Assembly (NCBI RefSeq): GCF_900102965.1
Contig: NZ_FNGM01000010.1
Span: forward strand, 124,001 to 188,000
Reading direction: 5' to 3'
DNA from: Paenibacillus jilunlii
GTDB taxonomy: Bacteria > Bacillota > Bacilli > Paenibacillales > Paenibacillaceae
Length of the DNA stretch: 64,000 bases
How positions within the stretch are numbered: position 1 is the stretch's first letter; each line of letters starts with the position of its first letter. The position numbers and the translations under genes were made by a program. Below are positions 8,612 through 16,452 of the stretch, in pieces. The notes under the pieces are model-generated. The model did not search any database. It saw nothing but the letters and a program-made list of their open reading frames with translations, and had not been told where the DNA came from.

Positions 8612-8656
8612 GAGAGGGCTGGCTTAATCTCACAATAATATATAGGAGGGTTTGGC

Positions 8657-8905
8657 ATGACTGAGAAGAATAATGGCGTTAATCCCGCACCGTCAGGCAG
8701 CGACTATATCGTAATCAAAGCCAAGGAGAACGGTGTTCAGGTCATCGGGCTTACCCGGGGGCTGGACACACGGTTTCATCATACGGAGAAGCTGGACAAG
8801 GGCGAGGTGCTCATCGCCCAATTCACAGATCATACCTCAGCCATGAAAATCCGCGGCAAGGCCGAAATATGGAGCAAACACGGACAATTGGAAAGTGAAA
8901 GCTGA
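8657..8905 (+). CDS. mtrB: Trp RNA-binding attenuation protein TRAP
   Basis: An 11-subunit ring protein that binds tryptophan and wraps single-stranded RNA carrying (G/U)AG repeats, repressing trp genes. It has 82 residues. The core IGLTRGLDTRFHHTEKLDKG then GEVLIAQFTDHTSAMKIRGKA closely follows Bacillus TRAP. The RNA-contacting Lys (EKLDKG) and the Lys and Arg of MKIRG are present. A matching GAG/TAG repeat array lies in the trp leader at 19138-19222. The mtrA (folE) gene that precedes mtrB in B. subtilis is absent here. The start has TAGGAGGG upstream. Confidence 0.97.
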   Translation: MTEKNNGVNPAPSGSDYIVIKAKENGVQVIGLTRGLDTRFHHTEKLDKGEVLIAQFTDHTSAMKIRGKAEIWSKHGQLESES

Positions 8906-8930
8906 AAAGCAGGCATAGCCTGCTTTTTTT
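8906..8930 (+). terminator. Intrinsic terminator after mtrB
   Basis: A 9-bp stem aaagcaggc / gcctgcttt with a 3-nt loop runs into seven Ts, directly after the stop codon. Confidence 0.92.
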
Positions 8931-9015
8931 CAAAATATAACTAAGGATAGCCATGTCTCGTATTCCGTATATTCGTTCAAAGAGGCGGCAACTATGAATG
9001 ATAAGGAGGCTTGTC

Positions 9016-9555
9016 ATGAACAGGAGCTGGCTGATTGGAACGGCAGTGCTCATTACCGCTGCTTCCGCGCTGATTCTGCCGCAGCTGGCTGCGCTTGAGC
9101 CTTCCCTGCACCGGCAGGATGGAGTGGTGGAAACCTTAGGCGGCAGCGGTGTGGTTCTGGAGAGCAGCAATCTTGTGGATGTGCTGGAGAGGCTCCCGCT
9201 TACGCTGACCATTGACAGGGCCGGGTGGAAGGGGAATGTTCTCACTCTGGATTTGAAGGTGACCGGCAATGATCCGGAGCCGCAGGAGCTGTATCAGAAC
9301 ATGGCCCGGGTCATTTCCTTTGCCTTTCAGGAGACGGTTAACGTCGACCAGCTGCTGCTGCGGATTGTTGCCGAGGACAAATGGCTGGACAGCAGGCGTC
9401 TGCTGCTTGCCGGGGATATCCGGCGCAGCGAATGGTCGCCCCTGCTTCAGGATGCGCTGCTGACGGCGCCAAGCCGCCCGCTGCCCGAATCCGTGAAGAG
9501 CGGACTGCGCATCAGTGAGAGCGAGCTATGGAAGAAGCAGTTCATTTATCCCTAA
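9016..9555 (+). CDS. Membrane-anchored protein of unknown function
   Basis: I do not recognise this 179-residue protein. One N-terminal hydrophobic helix (about residues 4-22) probably anchors or exports it. The remainder is predicted soluble, with alternating hydrophobic strands and Leu-rich helices (VLERLPLTLTI, QLLLRIVAEDKW). No cysteines or catalytic motifs stand out. The ATG at 9016 has AAGGAGG upstream. It lies between the mtrB terminator and the promoter of the menaquinone operon, so it is probably a single-gene unit. Confidence 0.65.
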   Translation: MNRSWLIGTAVLITAASALILPQLAALEPSLHRQDGVVETLGGSGVVLESSNLVDVLERLPLTLTIDRAGWKGNVLTLDLKVTGNDPEPQELYQNMARVISFAFQETVNVDQLLLRIVAEDKWLDSRRLLLAGDIRRSEWSPLLQDALLTAPSRPLPESVKSGLRISESELWKKQFIYP

Positions 9556-9605
9556 TCTGGGTAAAAGAAACTAGAACGGCCTACAGTGCGTGACCAAAAA
9601 ACATG

Positions 9606-9614
9606 TGATATAAT
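9606..9614 (+). promoter_or_regulatory. Extended -10 promoter of the hepS-menG-mqn-hepT operon
   Basis: TGaTATAAT (TG at 9606-9607, TATAAT at 9609-9614) lies 55 nt before the chosen hepS start. No good -35 was found at normal spacing. It falls inside the longer open frame that begins at 9586, which supports the later start. Confidence 0.6.
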
Positions 9615-9669
9615 AGACAAGATTGTGAACAAAGATATTGTCATAACGTCAATGGCTCCGGAGGCTGAA

Positions 9670-10539
9670 ATGAAACCGTACCGCATACCGCAACTGGCTA
9701 AACCTTATACCGACTACGACATGATTCAGCGGCATACGGAATTGCCGCCGTTCTCAGACGGGCGTGGTCATTTGTTATATATTTTTTTAAGTCATGGCTC
9801 CCCGGTCGGCATAAAGGGCGGCGAGCTCTTTACACTCGTGACCGGTCTTGTGCAGCTGGGGCTGGATACCCATGAGTGCATCGACCGTGTCCAGGACGAG
9901 CCGGGGGGAGATCCTATGCGTTCCCGCCAGCTTAAAGTTCTGGCCGGCGATTATTTCAGCAGCTGGTTTTATCATTTGCTTGCCAAACGGGAGCAGATTG
10001 AGATGGTCGGTATACTAAGCACCGCCATTGCCGATCTTAATGTGATGAAGGCCCATCTGTACAGCAAGATGAAGGGCATGTTCCTGTCTGCTGAACAATA
10101 TTTGCGTCACACGGTACAGCTCAATATGAGGCTGTTCCTTTCTTTTACACCGATGATTGAGGAACCGCTTGCCGAGCTGTGGGAGAAGCTGCTGGCCGAA
10201 TTCAGCCAGTATGAGACCGTCCTTCTGGAGCTTCGCCGCGGAGGTGACCCGGTAAATGCCATGGAAGGTTATTGCTACTGGAAAGTGCTGGAGTCGGCTA
10301 CTGAGGATGAGCGGCGGCTGCTTCAGGACCAGGAGCTTGATCTCAAGGATTGGAAGAAGCTGATGATGAAATACAAATGCGATTCTTTGCTGACAGACAA
10401 GCTGCATGGATCGCTCCGGTCCATTCAGGGACTGCTGCAGGGTGTGAAGGAGGAGAACCTGTTCGCCGAGCTGAATGCTGCGCTTGACCGCCTCCTTCAG
10501 CATATGAAAATATCCGGACAAGCAGCCGTGGAGGGTTAG
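9670..10539 (+). CDS. hepS: Heptaprenyl diphosphate synthase component 1
   Basis: Small subunit of the two-component synthase that makes the menaquinone side chain together with HepT. It has 289 residues. The conserved block with SRQLKVLAGDYFSSWFYHLL and the ALSTAIADLN-type helix match Bacillus HepS. The start ATG 9670 was chosen because CGGAGG lies 6 nt upstream and the promoter -10 is at 9609-9614. It heads an operon of six closely packed genes ending with hepT. Confidence 0.9.
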   Translation: MKPYRIPQLAKPYTDYDMIQRHTELPPFSDGRGHLLYIFLSHGSPVGIKGGELFTLVTGLVQLGLDTHECIDRVQDEPGGDPMRSRQLKVLAGDYFSSWFYHLLAKREQIEMVGILSTAIADLNVMKAHLYSKMKGMFLSAEQYLRHTVQLNMRLFLSFTPMIEEPLAELWEKLLAEFSQYETVLLELRRGGDPVNAMEGYCYWKVLESATEDERRLLQDQELDLKDWKKLMMKYKCDSLLTDKLHGSLRSIQGLLQGVKEENLFAELNAALDRLLQHMKISGQAAVEG

Positions 10540-10542
10540 GAC

Positions 10543-11295
10543 ATGACTATAGAGAAAACTACTACAATCGGTGATCAAGGCACTAAACCCAAGGAGCAAT
10601 TTGTCCATTCTGTTTTTGAGAGCATTGCCGGCAAATATGATCTGATGAATGATATCTTAAGCTTCCGCAGGCATAAGGCCTGGCGCAAATTCACTATGCG
10701 CAAGATGGGGATGAAGCGGGGCGATTCTGCGGTTGATCTGTGCTGCGGCACCTGTGACTGGAGCATTGCGCTCGCTGAAGCCAGCAGGACGGGCTGTGTC
10801 ATGGGCCTGGACTTCAGTGCAGGGATGCTGGAGGTAGGCCGGCGCAAGGTGGAGGCACGCAATCTCCAAGACCGGATTTCCCTGGTACAGGGCAACGCCA
10901 TGGAGCTGCCTTTCGGGGACAACTCCTTCGATTATGCGACAATCGGGTTCGGGCTCCGCAACGTACCTGATCCGGTCCGGGTATTAAACGAAATGAAACG
11001 TGTGGTGAAGCCGGGAGGCATGGTAGTCTGCCTGGAATTGTCCAAACCGATGAAGCAGCCGTTCAAAGGCATTTATTATTTTTATTTCCAGCGGGTGCTG
11101 CCGCTCCTTGGCAAACTTTTCGCGAAGAGATATGAGCAGTACAAATGGCTTCCGGAGTCATTAGCCTTGTTCCCGGACAGAAAGCAACTAGAAGTGATCT
11201 TCCGTGATACCGGACTGCAAAAAGTGGAGTCCTATCCCTTGACCGGAGGCATCGCGGCACTACATATTGGGCTCAAGGAGAATTGTAATGCTTAA
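10543..11295 (+). CDS. menG: Demethylmenaquinone methyltransferase
   Basis: SAM-dependent C-methyltransferase for the last step of menaquinone synthesis (UbiE/MenG family), 250 residues. SAM-binding motif I reads DLCCGTCDWSIALAE, motif II is LDFSAGMLEVG, and the family signatures YDLMNDILSFRRHKAWR and GFGLRNVPD are present. It starts 3 nt after hepS and overlaps the next prenyltransferase gene by 8 nt. It works whether naphthoquinone comes from the classical Men or the futalosine route. Confidence 0.97.
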   Translation: MTIEKTTTIGDQGTKPKEQFVHSVFESIAGKYDLMNDILSFRRHKAWRKFTMRKMGMKRGDSAVDLCCGTCDWSIALAEASRTGCVMGLDFSAGMLEVGRRKVEARNLQDRISLVQGNAMELPFGDNSFDYATIGFGLRNVPDPVRVLNEMKRVVKPGGMVVCLELSKPMKQPFKGIYYFYFQRVLPLLGKLFAKRYEQYKWLPESLALFPDRKQLEVIFRDTGLQKVESYPLTGGIAALHIGLKENCNA

Positions 11296-12163
11296 GAAAA
11301 TCGGCATTTTTTTGCAAATGATCAAGTTTGAACATACCGTTTTTGCTTTGCCTTTCGCTTTTATGGGCGCCTTGCTGGGGTCGGTCGTGATGTTTGGGGC
11401 TTTGCCCTCCTGGAGCCAAATCGGCTGGATTGTGATAGCCATGTTCGGCGCACGCAGCGCGGCCATGGGGCTGAACCGGCTGATTGACCGGTTCAGCGAC
11501 GCCAAAAACCCCCGTACAGCCGGCAGAGCCATCCCAGCCGGACTGCTCAAGGTTGGAGAGGTGTCCCTGTTTATTGCCTTCTCTTTCTTTTTGCTGTTCT
11601 GGGCCGCGTTCAAGCTGAACCCTTTATCGGCCAAACTGCTGCCGATCGCCGTTTTTCTTCTTGTTTTTTATTCATTCACTAAACGTTTCACCTGGGCCTG
11701 CCATCTGATCCTTGGTCTGACCATTGCGCTCGCCCCTCTCGGAGGCTGGGTTGCCGTCACCGGAACCGTGGACTGGACCTCCATGGTATTTTATTTCACG
11801 ATCGTATTCTGGACAGCGGGGTTTGATATTATCTATTCTTGCCAGGACGTTGAATTCGACAAGAAGGAAGGCCTCTATTCTATCCCTGTCCGCTTTGGCG
11901 TTGCCCGTGCACTGACCATTGCCAAGGTGTTCCACATACTGACGGGCATCGGTTTTGTGTCGCTGCTGTTTATTACCGATCTTAGCTGGTGGTACGTGGC
12001 AGGGATGCTGATCTCCTACATTATTCTTTTTTATGAACACCATATTGTTTCTCCAAGCGACCTCAGCCGGCTGCAGACCGCATTCTTCACCATGAACGGT
12101 GTGCTGAGCATTGTAGTATTTTCCTTTACTCTGATTGACTTGGTGGTGCAGTTCTACAAATGA
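11288..12163 (+). CDS. mqnP: UbiA-family prenyltransferase, probable MqnP
   Basis: Integral membrane prenyltransferase of 291 residues. Both aspartate-rich motifs of UbiA enzymes are present: NRLIDRFSD near residue 68, and a second motif around YSCQDVEFDKKEG. At least seven hydrophobic segments follow one another. Start ATG 11288 has AAGGAG 6 nt upstream and overlaps menG. Flanked by menG, ubiX and mqnA, its acceptor is probably dihydroxy-naphthoate of the futalosine menaquinone pathway rather than 4-hydroxybenzoate. That substrate is inferred from context. Confidence 0.85.
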   Translation: MLKKIGIFLQMIKFEHTVFALPFAFMGALLGSVVMFGALPSWSQIGWIVIAMFGARSAAMGLNRLIDRFSDAKNPRTAGRAIPAGLLKVGEVSLFIAFSFFLLFWAAFKLNPLSAKLLPIAVFLLVFYSFTKRFTWACHLILGLTIALAPLGGWVAVTGTVDWTSMVFYFTIVFWTAGFDIIYSCQDVEFDKKEGLYSIPVRFGVARALTIAKVFHILTGIGFVSLLFITDLSWWYVAGMLISYIILFYEHHIVSPSDLSRLQTAFFTMNGVLSIVVFSFTLIDLVVQFYK

Positions 12164-12762
12164 ATGAGCTTAAGCCGAAAAACTATGTTGTAGGCATCAC
12201 GGGAGCAAGCGGCGGCGTTTATGGCGTCCGGCTGGCCAGAACGCTGCTTGCGCTGGGACACTCGGTCCATCTCGTGGTAAGCAATGCCGGCTGGCGCGTA
12301 TTTAAGGAAGAGCTGGGCTTTGCCGCCTCGGACCGGGAGGGCTTTCTGAACGAACAGTTCGGGAGCTATCCCGGTTCTCTGCATTATCACCCGATTGCCG
12401 ACATCGGGGCTTCCATTGCCAGCGGCTCCTTCCGCACCGAAGCCATGATTATTATGCCTTGCTCCATGGGTACTCTATCAGCCGTGGCCCACGGCAGCTC
12501 GGATAACTTGATGACCCGGGCTGCGGATGTCATGCTGAAGGAAGGGCGTCCGCTTGTGCTTGTACCCCGGGAGACACCGCTTCATGCAATTCACCTGGAA
12601 AATATGCTGAAGTTGTCCCGGCTAGGGGTAAAAATGATTCCGGCGATGCCTGCATTTTATTACGGCCCGGCTACAGTGGATGACTTGATTGACTTTATGG
12701 TGGGCAAGGTGCTGGACAGCCTGAACCTTGAGCATTCATTATTTCGCAGATGGGGGGAATGA
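12160..12762 (+). CDS. ubiX: UbiX-type flavin prenyltransferase
   Basis: Makes prenylated FMN, the cofactor of UbiD-type decarboxylases. It has 200 residues. The Rossmann-like FMN site reads GITGASGGVYGVRLARTLL, with the conserved SGSF, PCSMGTLSAVAHG and VPRETPLHAIHLENM segments. It overlaps the preceding gene by the ATGA arrangement. In the futalosine pathway a UbiX/UbiD-like pair is proposed to decarboxylate the naphthoate intermediate; no UbiD homolog is in this window. Confidence 0.92.
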   Translation: MNELKPKNYVVGITGASGGVYGVRLARTLLALGHSVHLVVSNAGWRVFKEELGFAASDREGFLNEQFGSYPGSLHYHPIADIGASIASGSFRTEAMIIMPCSMGTLSAVAHGSSDNLMTRAADVMLKEGRPLVLVPRETPLHAIHLENMLKLSRLGVKMIPAMPAFYYGPATVDDLIDFMVGKVLDSLNLEHSLFRRWGE

Positions 12763-12765
12763 AGG

Positions 12766-13626
12766 ATGAATGATCCTGAACCTACCGTTATCGGTAAAAT
12801 CAGCTATACCAATTCATGGCCGGTATTTCACAATTTCCACCCCTCTTCCTTAAGCTTTCCCGCAGAGATGGTGAGTGAGGTGCCTGCCATTCTTAATCAA
12901 GGCATGACCAGCGGAAGTATTCATGTGGGAGCCTTGTCCTCTTTTGCCTATGCGGCTGCAAGCGAACGGTTGCTGCTGCTGCCGGATTTGTCAGTTAGCT
13001 CGGATGGCCCGGTGAAGTCCATTCTGATGTTTTCACGTGTGCCGCTGGCGCAGGTCGCCTCAGGAACGATTGCTGTAACCAATACTTCGGCCACATCGGT
13101 CAATTTGCTGAAGATCCTGATGGCAAAAGCAGTAAACGGCAAACCTGAATATATCAGCGCTGCTCCTGATCTGGACAAGATGATGGCCGGGGCGGATGCC
13201 TGCCTGCTGATCGGTGACAATGCCATCCGGGCCTCGTGGCAGGATCAGGGCTATATCGTTACCGATCTTGGCGAGCTGTGGAAGGAATGGACCGGATTTG
13301 GGATGACTTTTGCCGTCTGGGCCGTGAACCGGGAGGCTGCCGGAAGGAGACCGGAGGCAGTTGCTGAAATCGCCGACGCCTTTGTGGAGAGCAAGAGACG
13401 CGGCCAGCAGAATCTGGCGCCCATTATCCGGGATGCCTGCTCAGCTATCGGGGGTACGGCAGCCTATTGGGACACGTACTTCCGTAATTTATGTTATGAC
13501 TTTGGGGAAAGGCAACAGGAAGGGCTGAACCTCTATTTCCGCTACGCCTACGAGCTGGGTTTGCTGCAGCATGAAGTGAAGATGGAGATGTGGAGCCATA
13601 ATCTGCTGACACGGGTGAACGAATGA
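12766..13626 (+). CDS. mqnA: Chorismate dehydratase MqnA (futalosine menaquinone pathway)
   Basis: Converts chorismate to 3-enolpyruvyl-benzoate, the first step of the futalosine route. It has 286 residues. The start IGKISYTNSWPVFHNF and the SSFAYA, SVSSDGPVKSILMFS and LLIGDNAI segments are those of the MqnA/DUF178 periplasmic-binding-like fold. It begins 3 nt after ubiX and overlaps hepT (ATGA). Its presence indicates futalosine-type menaquinone synthesis, and the aro genes 3 kb downstream supply chorismate. Confidence 0.92.
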   Translation: MNDPEPTVIGKISYTNSWPVFHNFHPSSLSFPAEMVSEVPAILNQGMTSGSIHVGALSSFAYAAASERLLLLPDLSVSSDGPVKSILMFSRVPLAQVASGTIAVTNTSATSVNLLKILMAKAVNGKPEYISAAPDLDKMMAGADACLLIGDNAIRASWQDQGYIVTDLGELWKEWTGFGMTFAVWAVNREAAGRRPEAVAEIADAFVESKRRGQQNLAPIIRDACSAIGGTAAYWDTYFRNLCYDFGERQQEGLNLYFRYAYELGLLQHEVKMEMWSHNLLTRVNE

Positions 13627-14591
13627 AACGAATGCAAATGTTTGGCTTGCTGAACAAGGATATGGATCAGATTGAAAAAGAGCTCTACCGCAGCGTACAA
13701 GGGGACGATGATTTGCTGACAGAAACGTCCCTTCATCTGCTGAAGGCAGGCGGCAAAAGGCTGCGGCCGGTTTTTGTGCTGATGGGCGGCAAATTCGGAC
13801 AATACGATCTGGAGAAGCTGAAGCGTGTTGCCATACCGCTGGAGCTGATCCACAGTGCTTCGCTGGTTCACGACGATGTGATCGACGATGCAGAGCTGCG
13901 GCGCGGAGAGCTGACGGTCAAAGCGAAATGGGGCGATAAAATCGCCATGTATACCGGGGATTATATTTATGCCAAGGCGCTGGTAATGACCTCGGAGCTG
14001 GGCAATCCGCGAATACACCAGATCCTCTCGAAGGCGATGGTGGAAATGTCTATCGGAGAGATGGAGCAGATCCGTGACTTCTTCAACAGCGAGCAGAGCG
14101 TGCGCCATTATCTGCGGCGCATCCGCCGCAAGACGGCACTGCTGATTGCCATCAGCTGCCAGCTCGGTGCGCTGGCTGCGGATGCGGAGCCGGATACGGC
14201 CAGGCTGCTCTATGATTACGGATATAACGTCGGTATGGCGTTCCAGATCCGTGACGATCTGCTCGATCTTTCCGGGACGGAGAAGCAAATCGGCAAACCT
14301 CCGGGCAGCGACATGCGGCAGGGCAATATTACACTGCCGGTGATATACAGCCTGGAAGACCAGCGGCTGCGGAGTGCGCTGCTTACAGAGCTGGCATCCA
14401 TCCGCGAAGGAAAGAGCGGCGTGGGGCGCGCCATTGATCTGATTCTGTCGGGTGAAGGCATTTCCAGGGCAGAAGAGCTGGCATCCCGCTACATTGCCAA
14501 GGCGCTTGCAGCGCTGGACCAGCTGCCGAGCAACCGGACGAAGCGCAATTTGAAGGATATTGCTTTTTTTGTGACAGGGCGGTCTTATTAA
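13623..14591 (+). CDS. hepT: Heptaprenyl diphosphate synthase component 2
   Basis: Catalytic subunit of the prenyl chain synthase. It has 322 residues. The first Asp-rich motif is LVHDDVIDDAELRRG and the second FQIRDDLLDLSG, with GGKRLRP and YTGDY in between. It overlaps mqnA by 4 nt and closes the operon. Start ATG 13623 is used; ATGs at 13632 and 13638 are possible. No clear terminator follows, but a 19-bp palindrome lies before ndk. Confidence 0.95.
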   Translation: MKRMQMFGLLNKDMDQIEKELYRSVQGDDDLLTETSLHLLKAGGKRLRPVFVLMGGKFGQYDLEKLKRVAIPLELIHSASLVHDDVIDDAELRRGELTVKAKWGDKIAMYTGDYIYAKALVMTSELGNPRIHQILSKAMVEMSIGEMEQIRDFFNSEQSVRHYLRRIRRKTALLIAISCQLGALAADAEPDTARLLYDYGYNVGMAFQIRDDLLDLSGTEKQIGKPPGSDMRQGNITLPVIYSLEDQRLRSALLTELASIREGKSGVGRAIDLILSGEGISRAEELASRYIAKALAALDQLPSNRTKRNLKDIAFFVTGRSY

Positions 14592-14632
14592 TCTGCAGAA
14601 TTCGAAATATTAAGCGTTCACAGATGGCAAGG

Positions 14633-14651
14633 TTTCTGATACTATCAGAAA
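14633..14651. promoter_or_regulatory. Perfect 19-bp palindrome between hepT and ndk
   Basis: TTTCTGATA, a central C, then TATCAGAAA. It lies 47 nt before the ndk start and has no T-run, so it looks more like an operator or mRNA hairpin than a terminator. Confidence 0.4.
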
Positions 14652-14698
14652 AACAGCTTATTATTCATTTGGAATAATAGAAAATGGAGAGTGACTCT

Positions 14699-15142
14699 AT
14701 GGAGCAAACGTATCTGATGATAAAACCGGATGGGGTTCAACGCGGATTGATTGGGCGGATTGTCGCCCGTCTGGAGGACAAGGGGTTCAAGCTGGTTGCC
14801 GCGAAGCTGATCATCATTACAGAAGAGCAGGCAAAGAAGCATTACGCAGAACATGAAGGCAAAGACTTCTTTCCGGAATTGGTACGCTTTATTACCTCCG
14901 GACCTGTATTCGCGATGGTCTGGGAAGGGGATGATGTAATCGCCCTGTCCCGTTTGATGATCGGAAAAACCAAGGTGGGAGAAGCTCTGCCGGGTACGAT
15001 CCGCGGTGATTATGCCAGCCACACGCCTCTGAATTTGATTCATGGTTCGGATTCTCCGGAAAGTGCAGCACGTGAAATCGCCAATTTCTTTGCTCCGGAT
15101 GAACTGGCGGATTACAACAAAGACATCGCGGCCTGGATGTAG
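14699..15142 (+). CDS. ndk: Nucleoside diphosphate kinase
   Basis: Transfers the gamma phosphate of ATP to NDPs through a phosphohistidine. It has 147 residues, the family length. It starts MEQTYLMIKPDGVQRGLIGR, and the active-site His lies in NLIHGSDSPESA. ATG 14699 has GGAGAG 7 nt upstream; the in-frame ATG at 14684 overlaps that site and is rejected. cheR follows after 26 nt, as in Bacillus. Confidence 0.97.
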   Translation: MEQTYLMIKPDGVQRGLIGRIVARLEDKGFKLVAAKLIIITEEQAKKHYAEHEGKDFFPELVRFITSGPVFAMVWEGDDVIALSRLMIGKTKVGEALPGTIRGDYASHTPLNLIHGSDSPESAAREIANFFAPDELADYNKDIAAWM

Positions 15143-15168
15143 TTCCAGGCGGGAGGCAGGGAAAAGAA

Positions 15169-15972
15169 ATGGCTGAACGAGAAGAAGCAGCAACAGCACC
15201 AGACCCGGATTACACCGGATTTATCCATAATGTGAAGCAAAGCACCGGGATTGACCTGGCGCAATATAAGGAAGCACAGATGAAACGGCGTCTGACCACG
15301 CTGCGGATGAAGAACGGCTATCAGTCCTTCAGCGATTTTTTCGCTGCAATGATGAAAGACAAAGCCTTGTTCTATGAATTCCTGGACCGCATGACCATCA
15401 ATGTCTCCGAATTCTGGCGCAACCCGAACCGCTGGGAGGTCCTGCGGGATGTCATTCTGCCTGAACTGCAGCGTTCGGGCAGCAGGCTGAAGCTATGGAG
15501 CGCTGCCTGCTCCACCGGCGAAGAGCCGTACACCTTGGCGATGATCCTCTCCGACAAAAACATTCTGGCCCAGACCGGCATTCTGGCGACAGACATTGAC
15601 GACGGGGCACTGGCCAAAGCAAAGCAGGGCCTCTACCTGGAGCGGTCCCTGAAGGATGTGCCGAAGGATGTCGCCGGCCGCTATTTTACACCGGAAGGGC
15701 CTGTGTTCAGGGTCAGTGACGGACTCAAGAAAAATATAGATTTCCGCAAGCAGAACCTGCTGCTGGATAAGTTTGATGAGGGCTTCGATTTAATCATCTG
15801 CCGCAATGTCATGATCTATTTTACGGAAGAGGCCAAAAACAAGCTGTACCACAAGTTTTCAGCCAGCCTGCGTCCGGGCGGATATTTGTTCGTGGGCAGC
15901 ACGGAGCAGATTTTCACGCCGGCCCAGTATGGATTCGAATCGACAGAAACGTTCTTCTACCGCAAGAAATAA
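15169..15972 (+). CDS. cheR: Chemotaxis protein methyltransferase CheR
   Basis: Methylates glutamates of chemoreceptors with SAM during adaptation. It has 267 residues. An N-terminal helical domain includes QMKRRLTTLRMKNGY, then FWRNPNRWEVL, the SAM motif WSAACSTGEEPYTLAMIL, DIDDGAL, IICRNVMIYF, and the C-terminal GGYLFVGSTEQ. It shares the ndk-cheR-aroC order with Bacillus. The start has GGGAGGCAGGG upstream. Confidence 0.96.
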   Translation: MAEREEAATAPDPDYTGFIHNVKQSTGIDLAQYKEAQMKRRLTTLRMKNGYQSFSDFFAAMMKDKALFYEFLDRMTINVSEFWRNPNRWEVLRDVILPELQRSGSRLKLWSAACSTGEEPYTLAMILSDKNILAQTGILATDIDDGALAKAKQGLYLERSLKDVPKDVAGRYFTPEGPVFRVSDGLKKNIDFRKQNLLLDKFDEGFDLIICRNVMIYFTEEAKNKLYHKFSASLRPGGYLFVGSTEQIFTPAQYGFESTETFFYRKK

Positions 15973-16068
15973 ATCGGCTGTGGCTGTGCACCGGAATATG
16001 ACACTCCTTAGGGATACGTATACTTTCGCACGTTTTCAGTGATACTGGACAGTAGAGGTAGATTACGT

Positions 16069-16257
16069 GTGTTAAGCGAAAGGTCGTACATTCTGATGGA
16101 TAAAAGCAAGGTCATAGATGCCTACAGACGCGGTTTTCTGACCGTCCGTGAATGCGGGCAAATTCTCGGTGTTGAAGAGCGGCAGCTGCAAAGTCTGCTC
16201 GCGCTTGAAGATGACAAGGCGTCATGCCTGCCGCCAAGCCGGAGAATCGGCAGTTGA
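16069..16257 (+). CDS. Small predicted helix-turn-helix-like protein
   Basis: A 62-residue frame from GTG 16069 (AGAGGTAG about 9 nt upstream), or 53 residues from ATG 16096. The segment SKVIDAYRRGFLTVRECGQILGVEERQLQ looks like a short HTH: helix, GFLT turn, then a second helix. The last residues are polar. It lies alone between cheR and the aroC promoter and ends near a terminator. I do not recognise a family. Confidence 0.5.
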   Translation: MLSERSYILMDKSKVIDAYRRGFLTVRECGQILGVEERQLQSLLALEDDKASCLPPSRRIGS

Positions 16258-16280
16258 AGACTGGATTCCCCCGGTAACTG

Positions 16281-16325
16281 CAGCGTCGTCATTACTCGTT
16301 AGAGTAGAGGCGGCGCTGTTCTTTT
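16281..16325 (+). terminator. Hairpin terminator upstream of aroC
   Basis: An outer stem cagcgtcg / cggcgctg (one G-U pair) has an inner actc/gagt stem and is followed by TTCTTTT. Confidence 0.65.
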
Positions 16326-16362
16326 ACGTGCCGGACAATGGCAAGCCAGGCTTATCCCTTTC

Positions 16363-16391
16363 TTGTCAAAGCGGATTCCCTATACTATAAT
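16363..16391 (+). promoter_or_regulatory. Sigma-A promoter of aroC-aroB-aroH
   Basis: TTGTCA (16363-16368), a 17-nt spacer, TATAAT (16386-16391), 61 nt before the aroC start. This is one of the best promoters in the window. Confidence 0.85.
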
Positions 16392-16452
16392 GAGCAAAGA
16401 CATTTAACATTTTAGCGGTTTACAGTTTAAAAGTGTGAAGGGGGAACGCAGC

